Below are positions 1 to 10,335 of a stretch of DNA of 64,000 nt, one piece after another. The stretch's first letter is position 1. Every line of letters starts with the position of its first letter. Position numbers and translations under genes: made by a program. The DNA lies in NCBI GenBank assembly GCA_963575745.1, contig CAUYUJ010007213.1:321392-385391 (forward strand), in the 5' to 3' direction. This DNA is from Prorocentrum cordatum. Lineage: Eukaryota; Sar; Dinophyceae; Prorocentrales; Prorocentraceae. Under the pieces are notes generated by a model. The model was given only the letters and a program-made list of their open reading frames with translations. It did no database searches and was not told where the DNA came from.

Positions 1-2
1 CG

Positions 3-428
3 TCGCAGGCGGCCCGCGAATACGATCGCATCACGCTCGCAGTGGGCGAACTGCTGGACATCCCAGAAGAGGAATTGGTGGCTCGTCTCAGAGCTGCTAT
101 ACAGCACGCAGCTCGCCATGGAGACGGCGAAGCATACGTGGGCTCGACTAGCGACCCAAGTTGGCGTTGGCAAGGTGGGGCAACATTAACGGCACAGGGC
201 CCTCACATAGTGCTCGGGCATCGCAAGAAGTGGGATCGCATGAAAGTGCTAGGCGGGTGGCCGGATAAGCTTTGCGCCAGCATGGAAATAAGAGCAATTA
301 GCGCGGCGCGATCGTTTGCGCATGACGTATGCCCAGCCATATCAATGGCTAATAAGGCCAGCGATGCCCGCGGCTTGCGCTATGTATTTGCCTTCGGCTC
401 ATCCTGCAATTATGGAGACTATCGTTGA
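3..428 (+). CDS. Hypothetical protein, 3' exon, truncated by window edge
   Basis: The frame is open from base 3 to a TGA at 426-428, and the start lies outside the window. The residues are of mixed composition (an acidic helix-like stretch around DIPEEELVARLRAAIQHAAR, then a Trp/Gly-rich part), unlike the repeat-derived frames that dominate the window, so a real C-terminal exon is plausible. No family recognised. There is no in-frame ATG near the left end; a GTG at 42 is the first conventional alternative start but is probably internal. Nothing further recognisable follows to about 1337 apart from short open frames. Confidence 0.35.
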   Translation, partial: SQAAREYDRITLAVGELLDIPEEELVARLRAAIQHAARHGDGEAYVGSTSDPSWRWQGGATLTAQGPHIVLGHRKKWDRMKVLGGWPDKLCASMEIRAISAARSFAHDVCPAISMANKASDARGLRYVFAFGSSCNYGDYR

Positions 429-1337
429 TGGGCATCTTCTGGAGGCTCTCTCAGGCGACTTTGGGGAGGAGAACTAAAGGGGGAGGGCTGGTGAGATTGT
501 TGTTTCCACCAGGCCAGTCCATCTATCTTGTTTATGTTGCTGCAATCGGTTTGCCTAATGCAGTTGATTTGGGAATCTCATCTATCTCGCCAGGTTGCCA
601 AGAACCCGGCCTGCGCAAGCAGTTTCACAATGCATGCGAATTCTGGATTTGTTGAAGGACCACGGCGTTGACGTCGTCGCACATTTAGCATGCATCATTA
701 ATGCAATGCAACGTAATGCGTTGCAGCATTGCATTGTGTGATAAACTAGAAACTCGTCGCCCTAGTTGTCATCATCGCCCCGAATTCCCCCGAATCCTGG
801 AGAAGTTCACCCCTGATTCTGCAACGGGGCGTCTTCGGGGACTCATGCAGAGAGAGCGGCCTGTGGCCGTAGCCTGAAGACTCGTAGGGCTCCCCGGGGC
901 CAAATAATCAAACCTATTGGGGCCCATCGGACTATGCGCTCGAACTCGCGGTGGCCCTGCAGCTTGCGCATGGCGGCAGGGCGGCGGATCGGCCGCACCA
1001 ATATTCGTTTGTTTACCTGTGCTGGTGATCTTGAATTCACGTGCTGCTCTGCAGCAAAGGCGAAAAACTGGCTCTAACAAAACAGGCGTTCTGCACAAGG
1101 TCGGACTTCTCATCACCACTCGCGTCAAAGTATGCAAGATATTGGTGTCTTTCGTTCCCCAGGCCCTTCGGTCCCCCCGTCCTTGGCTTTCCAGTGGTGT
1201 TTTCCTTTTGTCCCGAGGGTCGATTGTGTCCGGCAGTCTCTTTGCGCAACCACCATTCGGCATCAGTGCGCGTGCCATGAGCAGGTTCCAGGAGGCCCGT
1301 CTTTTGATATATCCCCTGAAGTCCTCGCGAGTCCTCG
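429..1337. other. No recognisable gene
   Basis: Only short frames without family resemblance. Around 690-740 is a run of short repeats built on GCATTGCA/AATGCAATGC. The right side leads into the 10-bp minisatellite. Confidence 0.5.
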
Positions 1338-1694
1338 ATTGTCCTTGGATGTCCCTGGATGTCTTTAGATGTTTTCGGCTGTCCGTGGATGTCCCTGAAT
1401 GTCCCTGGATGTCCTTGGTTGTCCTCGGATGTCCTTGGATGTCCTTGGATGTCCTTGGATGTCCTCGGATGTCTTCGGATGTCCTTGGATGTCCTTGGAT
1501 GTCCCTGGATGTCCCTTGGTGTCCCTGGATGTCCTTGGATGTCCCTGGATGTCCTAGGATGTCCATTGATGTCCTTGGATGCCCCTGGGTGTCCTTTCAT
1601 GTCCCTGGATGTCCTTGGACGTCCCTGGATGTCATTGGATGTCCTTGGATGTCCTTGGATGTCCCTGGATGTCCTTGGATGCCCCTGGACGTCC
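1338..1694 (+). repeat. 10-bp minisatellite, unit GATGTCCYTG
   Basis: About 35 tandem copies of TGGATGTCCT/TGGATGTCCC with single-base variants. Because 10 bp is not a multiple of 3, every frame reads a 10-residue peptide repeat (MSLDVPGCPW-like on plus, DIQGHPGTSK-like on minus). The long open frames here follow from repeat arithmetic and are not treated as genes. The same unit recurs at 2637-2960 and, complemented, at 9140-9440, 9745-10335, 13405-13640 and 20585-20665. Confidence 0.95.
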
Positions 1695-2636
1695 ACCCGC
1701 GCCTCTGACAAGCGCTCCTGTTCAGAACGATTGCGTGGGATACGTTCTTGAGTGCCTCGCCCCCTGCCATACGTTCCCTCTCAGATCTACGCGAGCTCGT
1801 TAGTTCATGTATTTGCATGTTTGCATTTGCTCTTGCGGTTGCGAGTGAATATGAAGATGCAGCATGAGGACCCACACGCAAAACAAAGATAGCGCGCACA
1901 GCATTCAGCTCATGGTGGGCCGCGTCCTATGTTGGTCAACATGTGCCTCATCCTTTTGCACCACCCCTATATCTCTCATGCGCGCATATATAAATTCCTA
2001 TGTGTACCCAGCAAGGACATCAAACATCATGCTTCTTGCCCTAGAGTGTACGACATGCGATGAGACCCAAGCCTTTACAAACACTGATGTTATCTTTGAG
2101 CCTGCCCGGCAAGATCGCCGCGCGCGCCCGCGCGGGCGCCTGGCAGTAGACAGCGACGCCGGGCTCCATCATGAAGTACTTGACCTGGCGGGAATCGCGG
2201 CGTCGACTCGTCTCGTTATTCGAAAAGCATTTCTCTAAGACATTCGAGCTTATCCTGGACACGGCTCTCACCCCGAACTCCGATGCGCTATTCGGGGTTA
2301 AATCATGAACAAGTCGTTTTGCAAATCGGAAAACCCAAGAACAATGAAATCCCCTTGAGAGAGCAGGTGGTTTATGACATAGGCTCTCTTCGCGACGGGA
2401 CCCGATGGGAGCTTGTTGGCACAAATGAGAACGACTAGGTTGCAAAGGTTTCGTTTACTTTACACTTGTGATGGCGAGTTTCCTGTGGCAAGAAAGCGAT
2501 GTTCAGGACTTGAAATGCTTGAGTTTTGCATGTTCCCATGGTTTTATCAAGGTTTTTTGCTGTTTCAATAAGTTTCCATAAGTCTCGGTTGGTATGAACA
2601 GATGTTTCAATAGGTTTCCAAAGGTTTCGGTTGTCC
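1695..2636. other. No recognisable gene
   Basis: Mixed-composition sequence between two minisatellites. Open frames on both strands (for example 1864-2238 plus, 2041-2445 minus) overlap and neither resembles a known family. Near 2570-2630 there are short repeats of TTTCAATAAGTTTCC type. Confidence 0.45.
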
Positions 2637-2960
2637 ATTAGTGTCCCTAGATGTCCCTCGATGTCCTTATATGTCCCTCGATGTCCCTCGATGTCCCTCG
2701 ATGTCCCTAGATGTCCGTTGTTATATGTCCTTCGATGTCCCTCGATGTCCCTCGATGTCCCTCGATGTCCCTCGATGTCCCTCGATGTCCCTCGATGTCC
2801 CTCGATGTGTCCCTCGATGTCCCTCGATGTCCCTCGATGTCCCTCGATGTCCCTCGATGTCCCTCGATGTCCCTCGTTGTCCCTCTTTGTCCTTATCTGT
2901 CCCGGCGGATCGTGTGTTCCTGGATGCCCCTCGATGTCCCTCGATGTCCCTGGTTGTCCT
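2637..2960 (+). repeat. 10-bp minisatellite, unit GATGTCCCTC
   Basis: About 28 copies of GATGTCCCTC, more homogeneous than the array at 1338. Near 2808 a copy has an extra GT, which shifts the peptide repeat frame. Confidence 0.95.
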
Positions 2961-3119
2961 TGTGCGTTGTCCGTGACGTTTGTATGCGTATATGTTGCAT
3001 TGTACTTGCTTCAGGCAATCATGGTACGCCCGTTTGTTTTCAAGTTCTTCTCTTATCTTCCTACCCCTACTGAAACAACATCTTTGTAGATGCGTAGCAA
3101 ACGATCGCCGGGGGCCAAC

Positions 3120-3445
3120 AAACGAGGACATCTGCCCATTGGGACGCCCAAAACCAGGGACATCAGAGGGCTAGCGCGGCCCAAATCGGGGGACATCGGC
3201 CTCTTGCCCCACCGCAAAAGCGGGGACATTTGGGCCTACGAGGCCCAAAACCGCGGACATTGAACGTTTTCTTAAAAAAAAACTTTGAGAAACCTTGAAA
3301 AACTCCAAAATTAGATTTCAACGTTTTTAATTGTAAAATTGCCTTGGGCCCCGAAAGCGTGGACATCAGACCTCCCCTGGCGCCCGAAAGCGCGGACATC
3401 GGACCTCCTTGGGGCCCGAAAACGCGGACATTGGACCTTCTCCGT
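3120..3445 (+). repeat. Degenerate tandem repeat with GCGGACAT core
   Basis: Repeating blocks of the form GGCCCGAAAGCGCGGACATC followed by GGACCTCC, spaced roughly 45 bp (3350-3440) and longer in the left half. An AT-rich stretch at 3265-3335 interrupts the array. It shares the GGGACAT word with the 10-bp minisatellites. Confidence 0.7.
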
Positions 3446-4082
3446 TTGAGAGCAGGAAAAAACTCAGGCGCGCCGGATCCTTCCGCGCCGGCCACGAGGA
3501 CGCCTTGGACAGTTCAGAGAAATTCCTTTCAGATGTTAATGAGTTTCTTTTAATTTTCTATTGTTTTCGAATAACTTCCTTCATTCCGTTGAAACCGTAA
3601 TATATACCTTCAAGAACCTTCAAGAACCTGAAGAAACCTAGGGGATCCCTTCATGTATCCTATTGAACTTGAATAAAGCTAGGAAACCTTTCAAAACCAC
3701 CTGTGGCGCAACATATTCCAACAAACTAATCAGATTTAGTGCACATACGTTCTATCAAACATAAACGATCAGAAACATTGGCAAACCATGATTAACTTAG
3801 TGTATTAATTCAATATAACTTAATATTTCATATGAAATTGCGCTGCCACCTCGAACCACCACAATCTGAATCAAAGAGGGTTCCATACTACACTCAATAC
3901 GCTTCGCTCACTATGTTCCATCTGCGCATGTGCACAACAATGCGGTTATGCGACATCATTTCTCAGTCATCCCAGAGGACGTTCGATTCGAGTGCGCTCA
4001 TATACATATATATGACACAGCGATTGTTATTGCAATGTTCGGCTTGCGACAACGATCAACGAAGGGAGTCCGAGGGGAGTCC
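3446..4082. other. AT-rich spacer, no gene seen
   Basis: Distinctly AT-rich compared with its surroundings. Contains a short direct repeat ACCTTCAAGAACC at about 3605-3640. No coding pattern recognised. Confidence 0.5.
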
Positions 4083-4347
4083 TTAGTGCATCAGGGCCAC
4101 ATTGCGTTTGCTCTTTTGGCCTGGTGGCATGTCGTATGAGAAGTTTCGTGAGGGGCGTCCAACTTGTACCCGCCTAGTGCGTTGGTAGTCCAAAGTCGCA
4201 ATTTCTTCGAGTCGTGCCCAGTTGTGCCAGGCCCCCAGGAGACCGATTAGTGAGTTCGCCTTTGCGACAATCGTTGTATCGTCATCTTCGTTATAGCCTG
4301 CGAACGGCAGTCGGCCCTCGCTAGCTCGCCATGCGTTCTTGCTCATA
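4083..4347 (-). CDS. Hypothetical protein, exon-like block
   Basis: An open minus-strand frame of normal, non-repetitive composition: MSKNAWRASEGRLPFAG at the left, WARLEEIATLDYQRTRR in the middle, and a stop at 4083-4085. It is followed upstream by a low-complexity Pro/Ser frame that is probably not coding. It could be a 3' exon; no family recognised. Confidence 0.3.
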
Positions 4348-6002
4348 TGCGAATGGGGAAGCGAAGGAAGTAGGGTTGACAGCGGCGGCGAGGATGGGAG
4401 CACCATTCTTGAAGTAAAAGGAAAAGCGGGGGGAGGACCCGATCCACCACACATGAGAAAGAATAAGTTGCAGGGGCCAATCAGCAGTTGCTCAATGTTT
4501 AGCCAGAGTTCCCTTCCACGCTCTTCTTGCCCATGTTCTTAGCTTCTTCCATGCTGTTTCTATTTCCAGCAGTCCATCCCTCCTCAGATTCCAGCGCTGA
4601 CAATCGTTATCATCTCATAACCCCTTCATCCTTCTACACTTCTGTTTTCTCTTACCTCCCACCTAGCTACAAACCGCCCCCCCTCCATCAGCAACTCCCC
4701 CCCTGCCCCTGGCGCCTCCGACGCCCGCCCCCGAAGGCGCGCTGGCTGGACAACAAGCTCGCGAAGGCTGCCTTGGGGCGGGCCCTCCTGTGCAATCCGC
4801 TTCCTCTCCACCAAGTCGCCAATGGTTCCTACAACCTCTCAGTTCTTGACGTTGTCTTTATGTGAGCAATTCTTTGCGTTTCCAGAAGACGCCCGACATG
4901 TTGTTCAGGTATCGTTCCCAGCACGAATTCTTCATTTACTTTTCGCATTGAATGGTGTCGCGCTTTCCTTGTCGTTGTTCCGAACCCCGAAGACGGCCCG
5001 AATATAACCCTGGGTTCAAGCCCCCCTCCAGGAGATGCCCGGGCTCGAAGACCAAGATTTCCTCGTGGATTCCGAAACCTCCAAACTTAACACAGGGATT
5101 TGCACTTTACACCGCGGGGCAGATTGTCACGACACCCACGCTCGCTTCACGTCAGCCAGCGAGGGGTGCAAAGCGCTCAAGGAAAGAATGACCCCCAAGA
5201 TCGCACCCAAGAAACCCAGCATTTACTGCAGACCTCAGCTTTCGCTTACCATGTGCATGATTTGCCGATCCAAGACGTCCATAGAGGCCCCCAAGCTCAG
5301 TTCGAGACCCCGCGTATCTTCGAATTTGCCTTCGGGCTTCTAGAAGGGGGCCTGCGGGTCTCTCATAGCCACAATTGGGCCGACTTGCTTTCAGTCAGGA
5401 TACCCCAGAGCAAGGAAATTAGTAAGCCCTAGCTGCCGCCGATCGATTGTTGGTTTCTCTCTCATGCTTATGTTTGCTCTCTCCTGTCGCGGCCTCTCGC
5501 CTCTCCTACCCCGGCTTCCCCTCCCTCGATCTTAGCCCCTTGTATCCTATACTCTTCCAGCCTCCCGCCCTCCGCCCGACCTTCTCCACCCCATCCACAA
5601 GTTGTTCACAACCTTCCTTTGGCGGCTTACCTTGCGAATATCAGACGCAGCAGCTGCATATGACATCCAGACGCGGCAGCTGCAGAGTGTGCCTGCGAGC
5701 GTCCCTACCTACTCAAAGCACTCCATTGGGCGGAGTTGCCGATTGCCAAATTATGGATACCCGCAGTGCTATACGCAGGCATATCCAAGTGGTCTCGCTT
5801 ACGCAATATAGGCTTCGCCACAGCGATTCTGCAAGAGAGAGGCGCGATATTCGCACAGAGTAGCAGGGATCCTAAGCATAGATCGCTGAGAAGCGCTGAA
5901 TCTATCGATTTATTGCAATTCCATACCAGCCAGAGAAACCCGCATCATCTGTTGGTACTCATTGATGTTGGGTCGAGGCTCCAACTCGATTCCTGCGTCA
6001 CG
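4348..6002. other. No confident gene; weak plus-strand coding candidates
   Basis: Several overlapping plus-strand frames have ordinary composition in places (5100-5432, containing FEFAFGLLEGGLRVSHSHNW; 5602-5811, Tyr/Gln-rich; 5736-6062) but none matches a family I know, and none can be joined with confidence. Confidence 0.35.
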
Positions 6003-6890
6003 TCAGGCAGTGTCCTGCTGATGGCGCTTGCGTTCGGTCCGAGCTTTTGTTGGAGCCGCTAGCTGAGTCATTAGCTCCTCCTGCCTCGCCAAATTAATCT
6101 CGTAAGATAATGAGTAGGTTTGGCCCCCCAGCTCGATAGCGAATTCGTTCTCCTGGAACAATTCCATTACCCGCAACATTGTCTTTCCCACATCGATCTG
6201 GTGATCTCTGTACGTGAGAGCACATCGAAATCTTTGTGGCGCCAGCATTGCGACCATCACTTCGTTGGGGTCCGCCACTAGTTCGAAATACTCGTCTCCG
6301 CTTGCCAAGGGCTTGTATTCCCTGAAGAACGCTGGTCCGACGAGAAGAATCCTTGGCTCTCTGGTGTCTTCTCCTCCTTTTTTATCCGGAAAACAAGGGT
6401 TCCAGAATTCAACTTGATATTTTTTGCTGAAGGTCTGTGCGACCATTGCATTCCCACTGTGCCAACTCATACTTTCAAACGCATTTGTCTTGAACTGGGC
6501 GCTGGTTGAAGCGCCTGATTCCAGGTCTCTGCCAGTATTTCCCCAGTGTGGAGAGCCCCACATGACCAGTCCAAATTGTTGATTGTCTCTCAACAGATCA
6601 GTATAAAGCCTGTATCTTTTGCTGCACAACCCTGATATCTGATAGATCGGGCCCTCCGCTCCTAGGTCTCGTAGCAGCTCCACGTGCTTGCGCGTTTCTG
6701 CCCACAACTTTCTTTCACTCTCTGCACTCTCTTGTCCAGGCTCTGGCTGCTGTACTACGTCCGTAAGAACTAGTTTCATGAACGGCATATCTTTTTTGTG
6801 TGTTGTATCAGAAGCAGAGCCGCCATCGCTGTTGCGGATATCCTGAAATGGGAACATAATCAGGTTACCTGTATGTTGCGGTAGATAACG
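6003..6890 (-). CDS. Hypothetical protein, C-terminal exon
   Basis: The last ~290 codons of a longer open frame have the composition of a real protein: KDMPFMKLVLTDVVQQPEPG, then ICQISGLCSKRYRLY-like and QQFGLVMWGSPHWGNTGRDL segments, ending with a Lys/Arg/Gln-rich tail and a stop at 6003. The upstream part of the same open frame (to 7472) turns into Ser/Pro/Leu-rich low complexity and probably lies outside the exon. No domain recognised. It sits 3' of the methyltransferase gene on the same strand, but nothing links the two functionally. Confidence 0.45.
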   Translation of the reverse strand, partial: RYLPQHTGNLIMFPFQDIRNSDGGSASDTTHKKDMPFMKLVLTDVVQQPEPGQESAESERKLWAETRKHVELLRDLGAEGPIYQISGLCSKRYRLYTDLLRDNQQFGLVMWGSPHWGNTGRDLESGASTSAQFKTNAFESMSWHSGNAMVAQTFSKKYQVEFWNPCFPDKKGGEDTREPRILLVGPAFFREYKPLASGDEYFELVADPNEVMVAMLAPQRFRCALTYRDHQIDVGKTMLRVMELFQENEFAIELGGQTYSLSYEINLARQEELMTQLAAPTKARTERKRHQQDTA

Positions 6891-7464
6891 AAACCAAACA
6901 AAAAGATGCACGTGAGCCTCGTGGGCTACGGAAGGAAACAAGTTGCAGACGAGCTCTACGTCTTTGAATGCGTTTCGCTCGTTTCTGGCTTGCGCCCCCC
7001 CCCCAGTGCCAGCTTCCTCGTCGCAACGGCTGGACCGGGCTTGGAAGTTCAAACGTTTGGGTTCCAGGGGGCGATCGGCTGCAGAGGGGCGCAGTAGCCA
7101 GCTGGGGAGGTGAAATCCGCAGGGCCACGAACCTGAGAATGCCGAAAAGGCCGCAGAAGGACAGCGATGACGCGCGACGACGAAGAGGGCCTCGACAGCG
7201 ACGCGACGAGGGAGGCCGAGGCCGAGGATAAGGAAGCGCCCCGGAGGCCGGCCCTGAATATCATCGACGGCGAGGCTCGCGCCGCCATGAGACAGGCAGA
7301 GAGCGGCGGGGCGGGCAGGCCAGTAAGGTGAGGAGGAGCGTTGTTGAAGGGCGAAGGAGCAGGAGAAGAGCGAGGGAGCTGGAGGAAGAGCAGCAGGAGA
7401 TGAGCGAGGGCGATGGAGCAGGAGATGAGTCTTTTGTAGACCCCAATGCACGCGCATGCAAGGA
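6891..7464. other. No gene seen; likely intron or spacer
   Basis: GC-rich, with purine-rich GAGGAGC-type runs between 7320 and 7430. The minus frame through it is low complexity. Confidence 0.4.
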
Positions 7465-9000
7465 TTACCCACAGTGAGGGCACAGTAAAGGCACGAGCGT
7501 CTCGAATATGTGCACTAGTACTGGCTGTGCCATAGCGTTGCCTGCCAACCGCCCCATCTGCAACGGCGAGCCTACCGGCTCCACTTGTTCAGGGTCGATG
7601 CCTTGCAACTTGAAAAGCTCATCTGCTCGTAACCGGCGCCTGTGAGAGCTTATCCAAAAGCCCGCCCCTCGGGACCGCGTTAGTGTGGGCGCAAAATCTC
7701 TGTAAGCTGTGACGAATTTTGCTGTCGAATCCGCAAGCGCGCAGAGAAGCGCAGACAGGCTCTCAGTTTTCCCAGCCGCTCCTTCCTCCCACAAAGGACA
7801 TGATGTCACTGATGATTACGTGCATGTGTGTGTGCATGTAGGTACGCGTGGAATCTACGTGTATGCATGTATGTGCTCGCATGTCGTGTGTTGTTTTGCA
7901 GGTGCTAAGGCACGTTTAGGTGCACGCTGGCACACGCGCATATCGCAACATTGGGGCGCGGAAAGGCGTCAGCCCGCCATCTCTACGTCGATGATCCAAG
8001 GCTCTCTATCTGGCCTGGCCCCCTGCCTCTTCAAGCGCTTGATCGCCCAACGAAGGTTTCGAGCGGCGTGAGTATTGTCCTCCATAGTAGGTAAAGCATC
8101 GATCTCTCCTTTCTCATCTGCTAACAACTCAGACACTGGCGTGATCGCTGGCCTCGGGGGTTTGCGCAGCTTGGGTTCGCATCCTACTGATTCGTGAATG
8201 CCAAGAATATAAATCCGAGGTCTCCGCTGCGGCAAACCAAAAACCGCTTGTCCCGCGACAGGGACCTTGGGCGCGTCGTTGTTTCCGCGGTGTTGTCCCC
8301 CCGCTATATATATATGCCCGCGCTCTGTTGCCAAAGCGCGAGCGCCCCTCAGATTTCGCACCAGTCGCAGGGTTCTCAAGGGGAGGGGAATTTATTATGG
8401 GGAGGGCTGGAGGTGGAGGATGAAACGCCAGGGGGCCCATGTCAAACTGATGCGAATGCCAGGGGGGCGAGTGGGTTTGCACCGCAGGCGTCGGGTATCC
8501 GAAGCCAAGTATTTGCGCCAGATTGCACGATACCCGCGTTCCTGCAAATCAGAAAGGATTCTCCTCAGGCTTTCGCCCTGGTTGTGATACTCCAGGCCCG
8601 CGACGTTCTCCAGCAGCACTGCGCGCACCCGCGGAGTCTGAGCTTCGATGGTTTTTATGATCCCTTTATAAGCCTTGCTTCTGCTATCCTTGAAACCTCT
8701 GCGTTTCCCCAATACACTGAAGGCTTGGCACGGAAATCCAGCCACTAGGCAATCGATGGTGTCCTCGTCTATATCGTTCGGGTTCCTTTTTGAAATGTCT
8801 CTGAATAATTGCCCCGGTGAATGGTTGGCCTCGATGAAAGCCCGCGCTGTCTTATCTGTCTCCGAGCTGAACACGTGGTCAAGTATGATGTAGCCTTTCT
8901 TGTAGTGCGATGTTTGCTTCAGCGCGTACACAGGGGTATCCAACCCAGAGCAATCTGTAGCGAGCTTGAATGTTGCAATTCGTGCTCTCGACCTTTTCAT
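7465..9000 (-). CDS. C5-cytosine DNA methyltransferase, three exon blocks
   Basis: Predicted to transfer methyl groups from AdoMet to cytosine C5 in DNA. Three minus-strand blocks in different frames carry the motifs in correct order. Block 1, 9000 to about 8493, starts at the ATG at 9000: motif I variant DCSGLDTP (residues 16-23), catalytic motif IV GFPCQAFS (Pro90-Cys91-Gln92), motif VI ENV (131-133). Block 2, about 8255-7975: motif VIII, FGLPQRRPRIYILGI. Block 3, about 7740-7465: APTLTRSRG, RRLRADELFKLQGID and the motif X region with GNAMAQP, ending in a stop at 7465. Exact splice sites could not be fixed. Bacterial Dcm-like architecture without extra domains visible. Such enzymes are known in dinoflagellates, including within copia elements. 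A degenerate DinoSL relic precedes the ATG, and a truncated copy lies just upstream. Confidence 0.85.
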
Positions 9001-9008
9001 GACCTTTT

Positions 9009-9030
9009 CATGAGCCAAAGTGGCTACTGA
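9009..9030 (-). other. Degenerate spliced-leader relic before the methyltransferase ATG
   Basis: Read on minus, TCAGTAGCCACTTTGGCTCA then TG; 19 of 22 positions agree with the DinoSL. It ends 8 bases before the ATG at 9000, where a relic would lie if an SL-capped mRNA had been reverse-transcribed. The last bases overlap a CATGAAAAGGT duplication. Confidence 0.6.
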
Positions 9031-9139
9031 AAGACAAGGCAACAGATCGCCCAAGGCATCCAAAGTCGCACAGAGACATCGGAGGCATATGTAGAGGCAC
9101 CTAGTTTCACCGATGATAGTTCTTGGCGATGCCTAAATG

Positions 9140-9440
9140 CCTACAAGGGGACATTTTCGGACATCCAGGGACATACTGGAACATCCAGGGTCATACAGGG
9201 ACATTAAAGGACATCAAGGGACATTCAGGGACATAAAGGGACATCCAGGGACATGAAACGACATCCAGGGACATTGAGGGACAAAAAGGCACATAAAGGC
9301 ACATGCAGGGACACATGGGAAAATGCAGGGACATGCAGGGACATCCAGGGACATACGGGGACATGCAAGGACATCCAGGGACATCCAGGGACATTGAAGG
9401 ACATCCAGGAACATTCAGGGACATAAAGGGACATCCAGGG
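9140..9440 (-). repeat. 10-bp minisatellite, unit GGGACATCCA
   Basis: About 28 variable copies of GGGACATCCA/GGGACATAAA, complementary to the 1338 array. It directly abuts the point where the second methyltransferase copy stops being homologous. Confidence 0.95.
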
Positions 9441-9444
9441 ATCT

Positions 9445-9580
9445 TCGAATTAGCATGGTCGAGTCGAATTTTGCCTTCCGTGTAATGCGATGTATTCTTG
9501 GAGGCCCACAATGGCGCGTCTAGTCCCGAGCAATCTGTAGCGAGCTTGAATGTGGGAATCCGTGTCCTCTTCCTACTCAT
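9445..9580 (-). pseudogene. Truncated second copy of methyltransferase exon 1
   Basis: From the ATG at 9580 the minus frame reads MSRKRTRIPTFKLATDCSG and continues through a DAPLWASKNTSHYTEG region. This matches residues 1 to about 42 of the neighbouring methyltransferase (MKRSRARIATFKLATDCSG; TSHYKKG). Homology ends around 9447 and the frame runs into the 10-bp minisatellite, so motifs IV to X are missing. The similarity also continues upstream of the ATG (CAACAGAT shared), which suggests DNA-level duplication, not two independent retropositions. Confidence 0.8.
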
Positions 9581-9599
9581 GAGCCAAGCCGGCTACGCT
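9578..9599 (-). other. Degenerate spliced-leader relic of the truncated copy
   Basis: Minus strand AGCGTAGCCGGCTTGGCTCA then TG; 16 of 22 positions agree with DinoSL. The GTAGCC and TTGGCTCA blocks are intact. Position matches the relic of the full copy at 9009-9030, which supports both being derived from one SL-bearing ancestor. Confidence 0.45.
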
Positions 9600-9744
9600 C
9601 AGCAAAGCAACAGATATGACGAGACAACGGGTAGCGCACAGAGGTCAGGCAACAGCGAGTGCCCCAGGGGTACTCAGAAGTGCACACAGGGGCATACCGA
9701 GGATCACCGATTATATTAGCCCTGGCTTAACGTTAAGGGAAGGA

Positions 9745-10335
9745 CGTCGAGGGACATCTGGGAACAACCAGGGTCATGAAGAGTCATCGTGGGACACCTA
9801 GGGACAGCCGAGGACATCTAGGGACAGCGACGGACATGGAGGGACACATGAGGACATCCAGGGACATAGAGGGACATATAGGGACATCCAGGGACATTTA
9901 GGGACACAGAGGGACATAGAGGGACACCTGGGGACATCCAGGGACATTTAGGGACACAGAGGGACATAGAGGGACACTTGGGGACATCCAGGTACATTTA
10001 GGGACACAGAGGGACATAGAGGGACACCTGGGGACATCCAGGGACATTTAGGGACAGCGGGGGACACAGAGGGACACCTGGGGACACCAGAGGACATTTA
10101 GGGACAGCGAGGGACACAGAGGGACATCTGGGGACACTAGAGGACATTTAGGGACAGCGAGGGACATGGAGGGACACCTGGAGACATCCGAGGACATCCA
10201 GGGACACCCAAGGACATCTAAGGACATATGGGGACAAGTGGCGACATCCATGGACATCAAGAGACATCCGAGGACATTCAAGGACATCTGCGGACATCCA
10301 AAGACACCCAGGGACATCTGGGACATATGGATAGA
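9745..10335 (-). repeat. 10-bp minisatellite with higher-order structure
   Basis: About 59 copies of GGGACATCCA/GGGACACAGA/GGGACATTTA. Between 9840 and 10150 variants recur in a fixed order (CATCCA, CATTTA, CACAGA, CATAGA, CACCTG), giving a super-unit of about 60-70 bp repeated at least five times. Confidence 0.95.

Noticed and set aside
772-1711. Collagen-like or repeat proteins (DIQGHPGTS / MSLDVPGCP peptides)
   Set aside because: Produced in every frame on both strands by the 10-bp minisatellite.
5362-5384. Possible spliced-leader relic (CATAGCCACAATTGGGCC) on plus
   Set aside because: Only about 13 of 22 positions agree and no supported gene starts there.
7050-7472. N-terminal 150 codons of the 489-codon frame at 6003-7472
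   Set aside because: Ser/Pro/Leu-rich low complexity overlapping a purine-rich tract; only the C-terminal ~290 codons look like protein.
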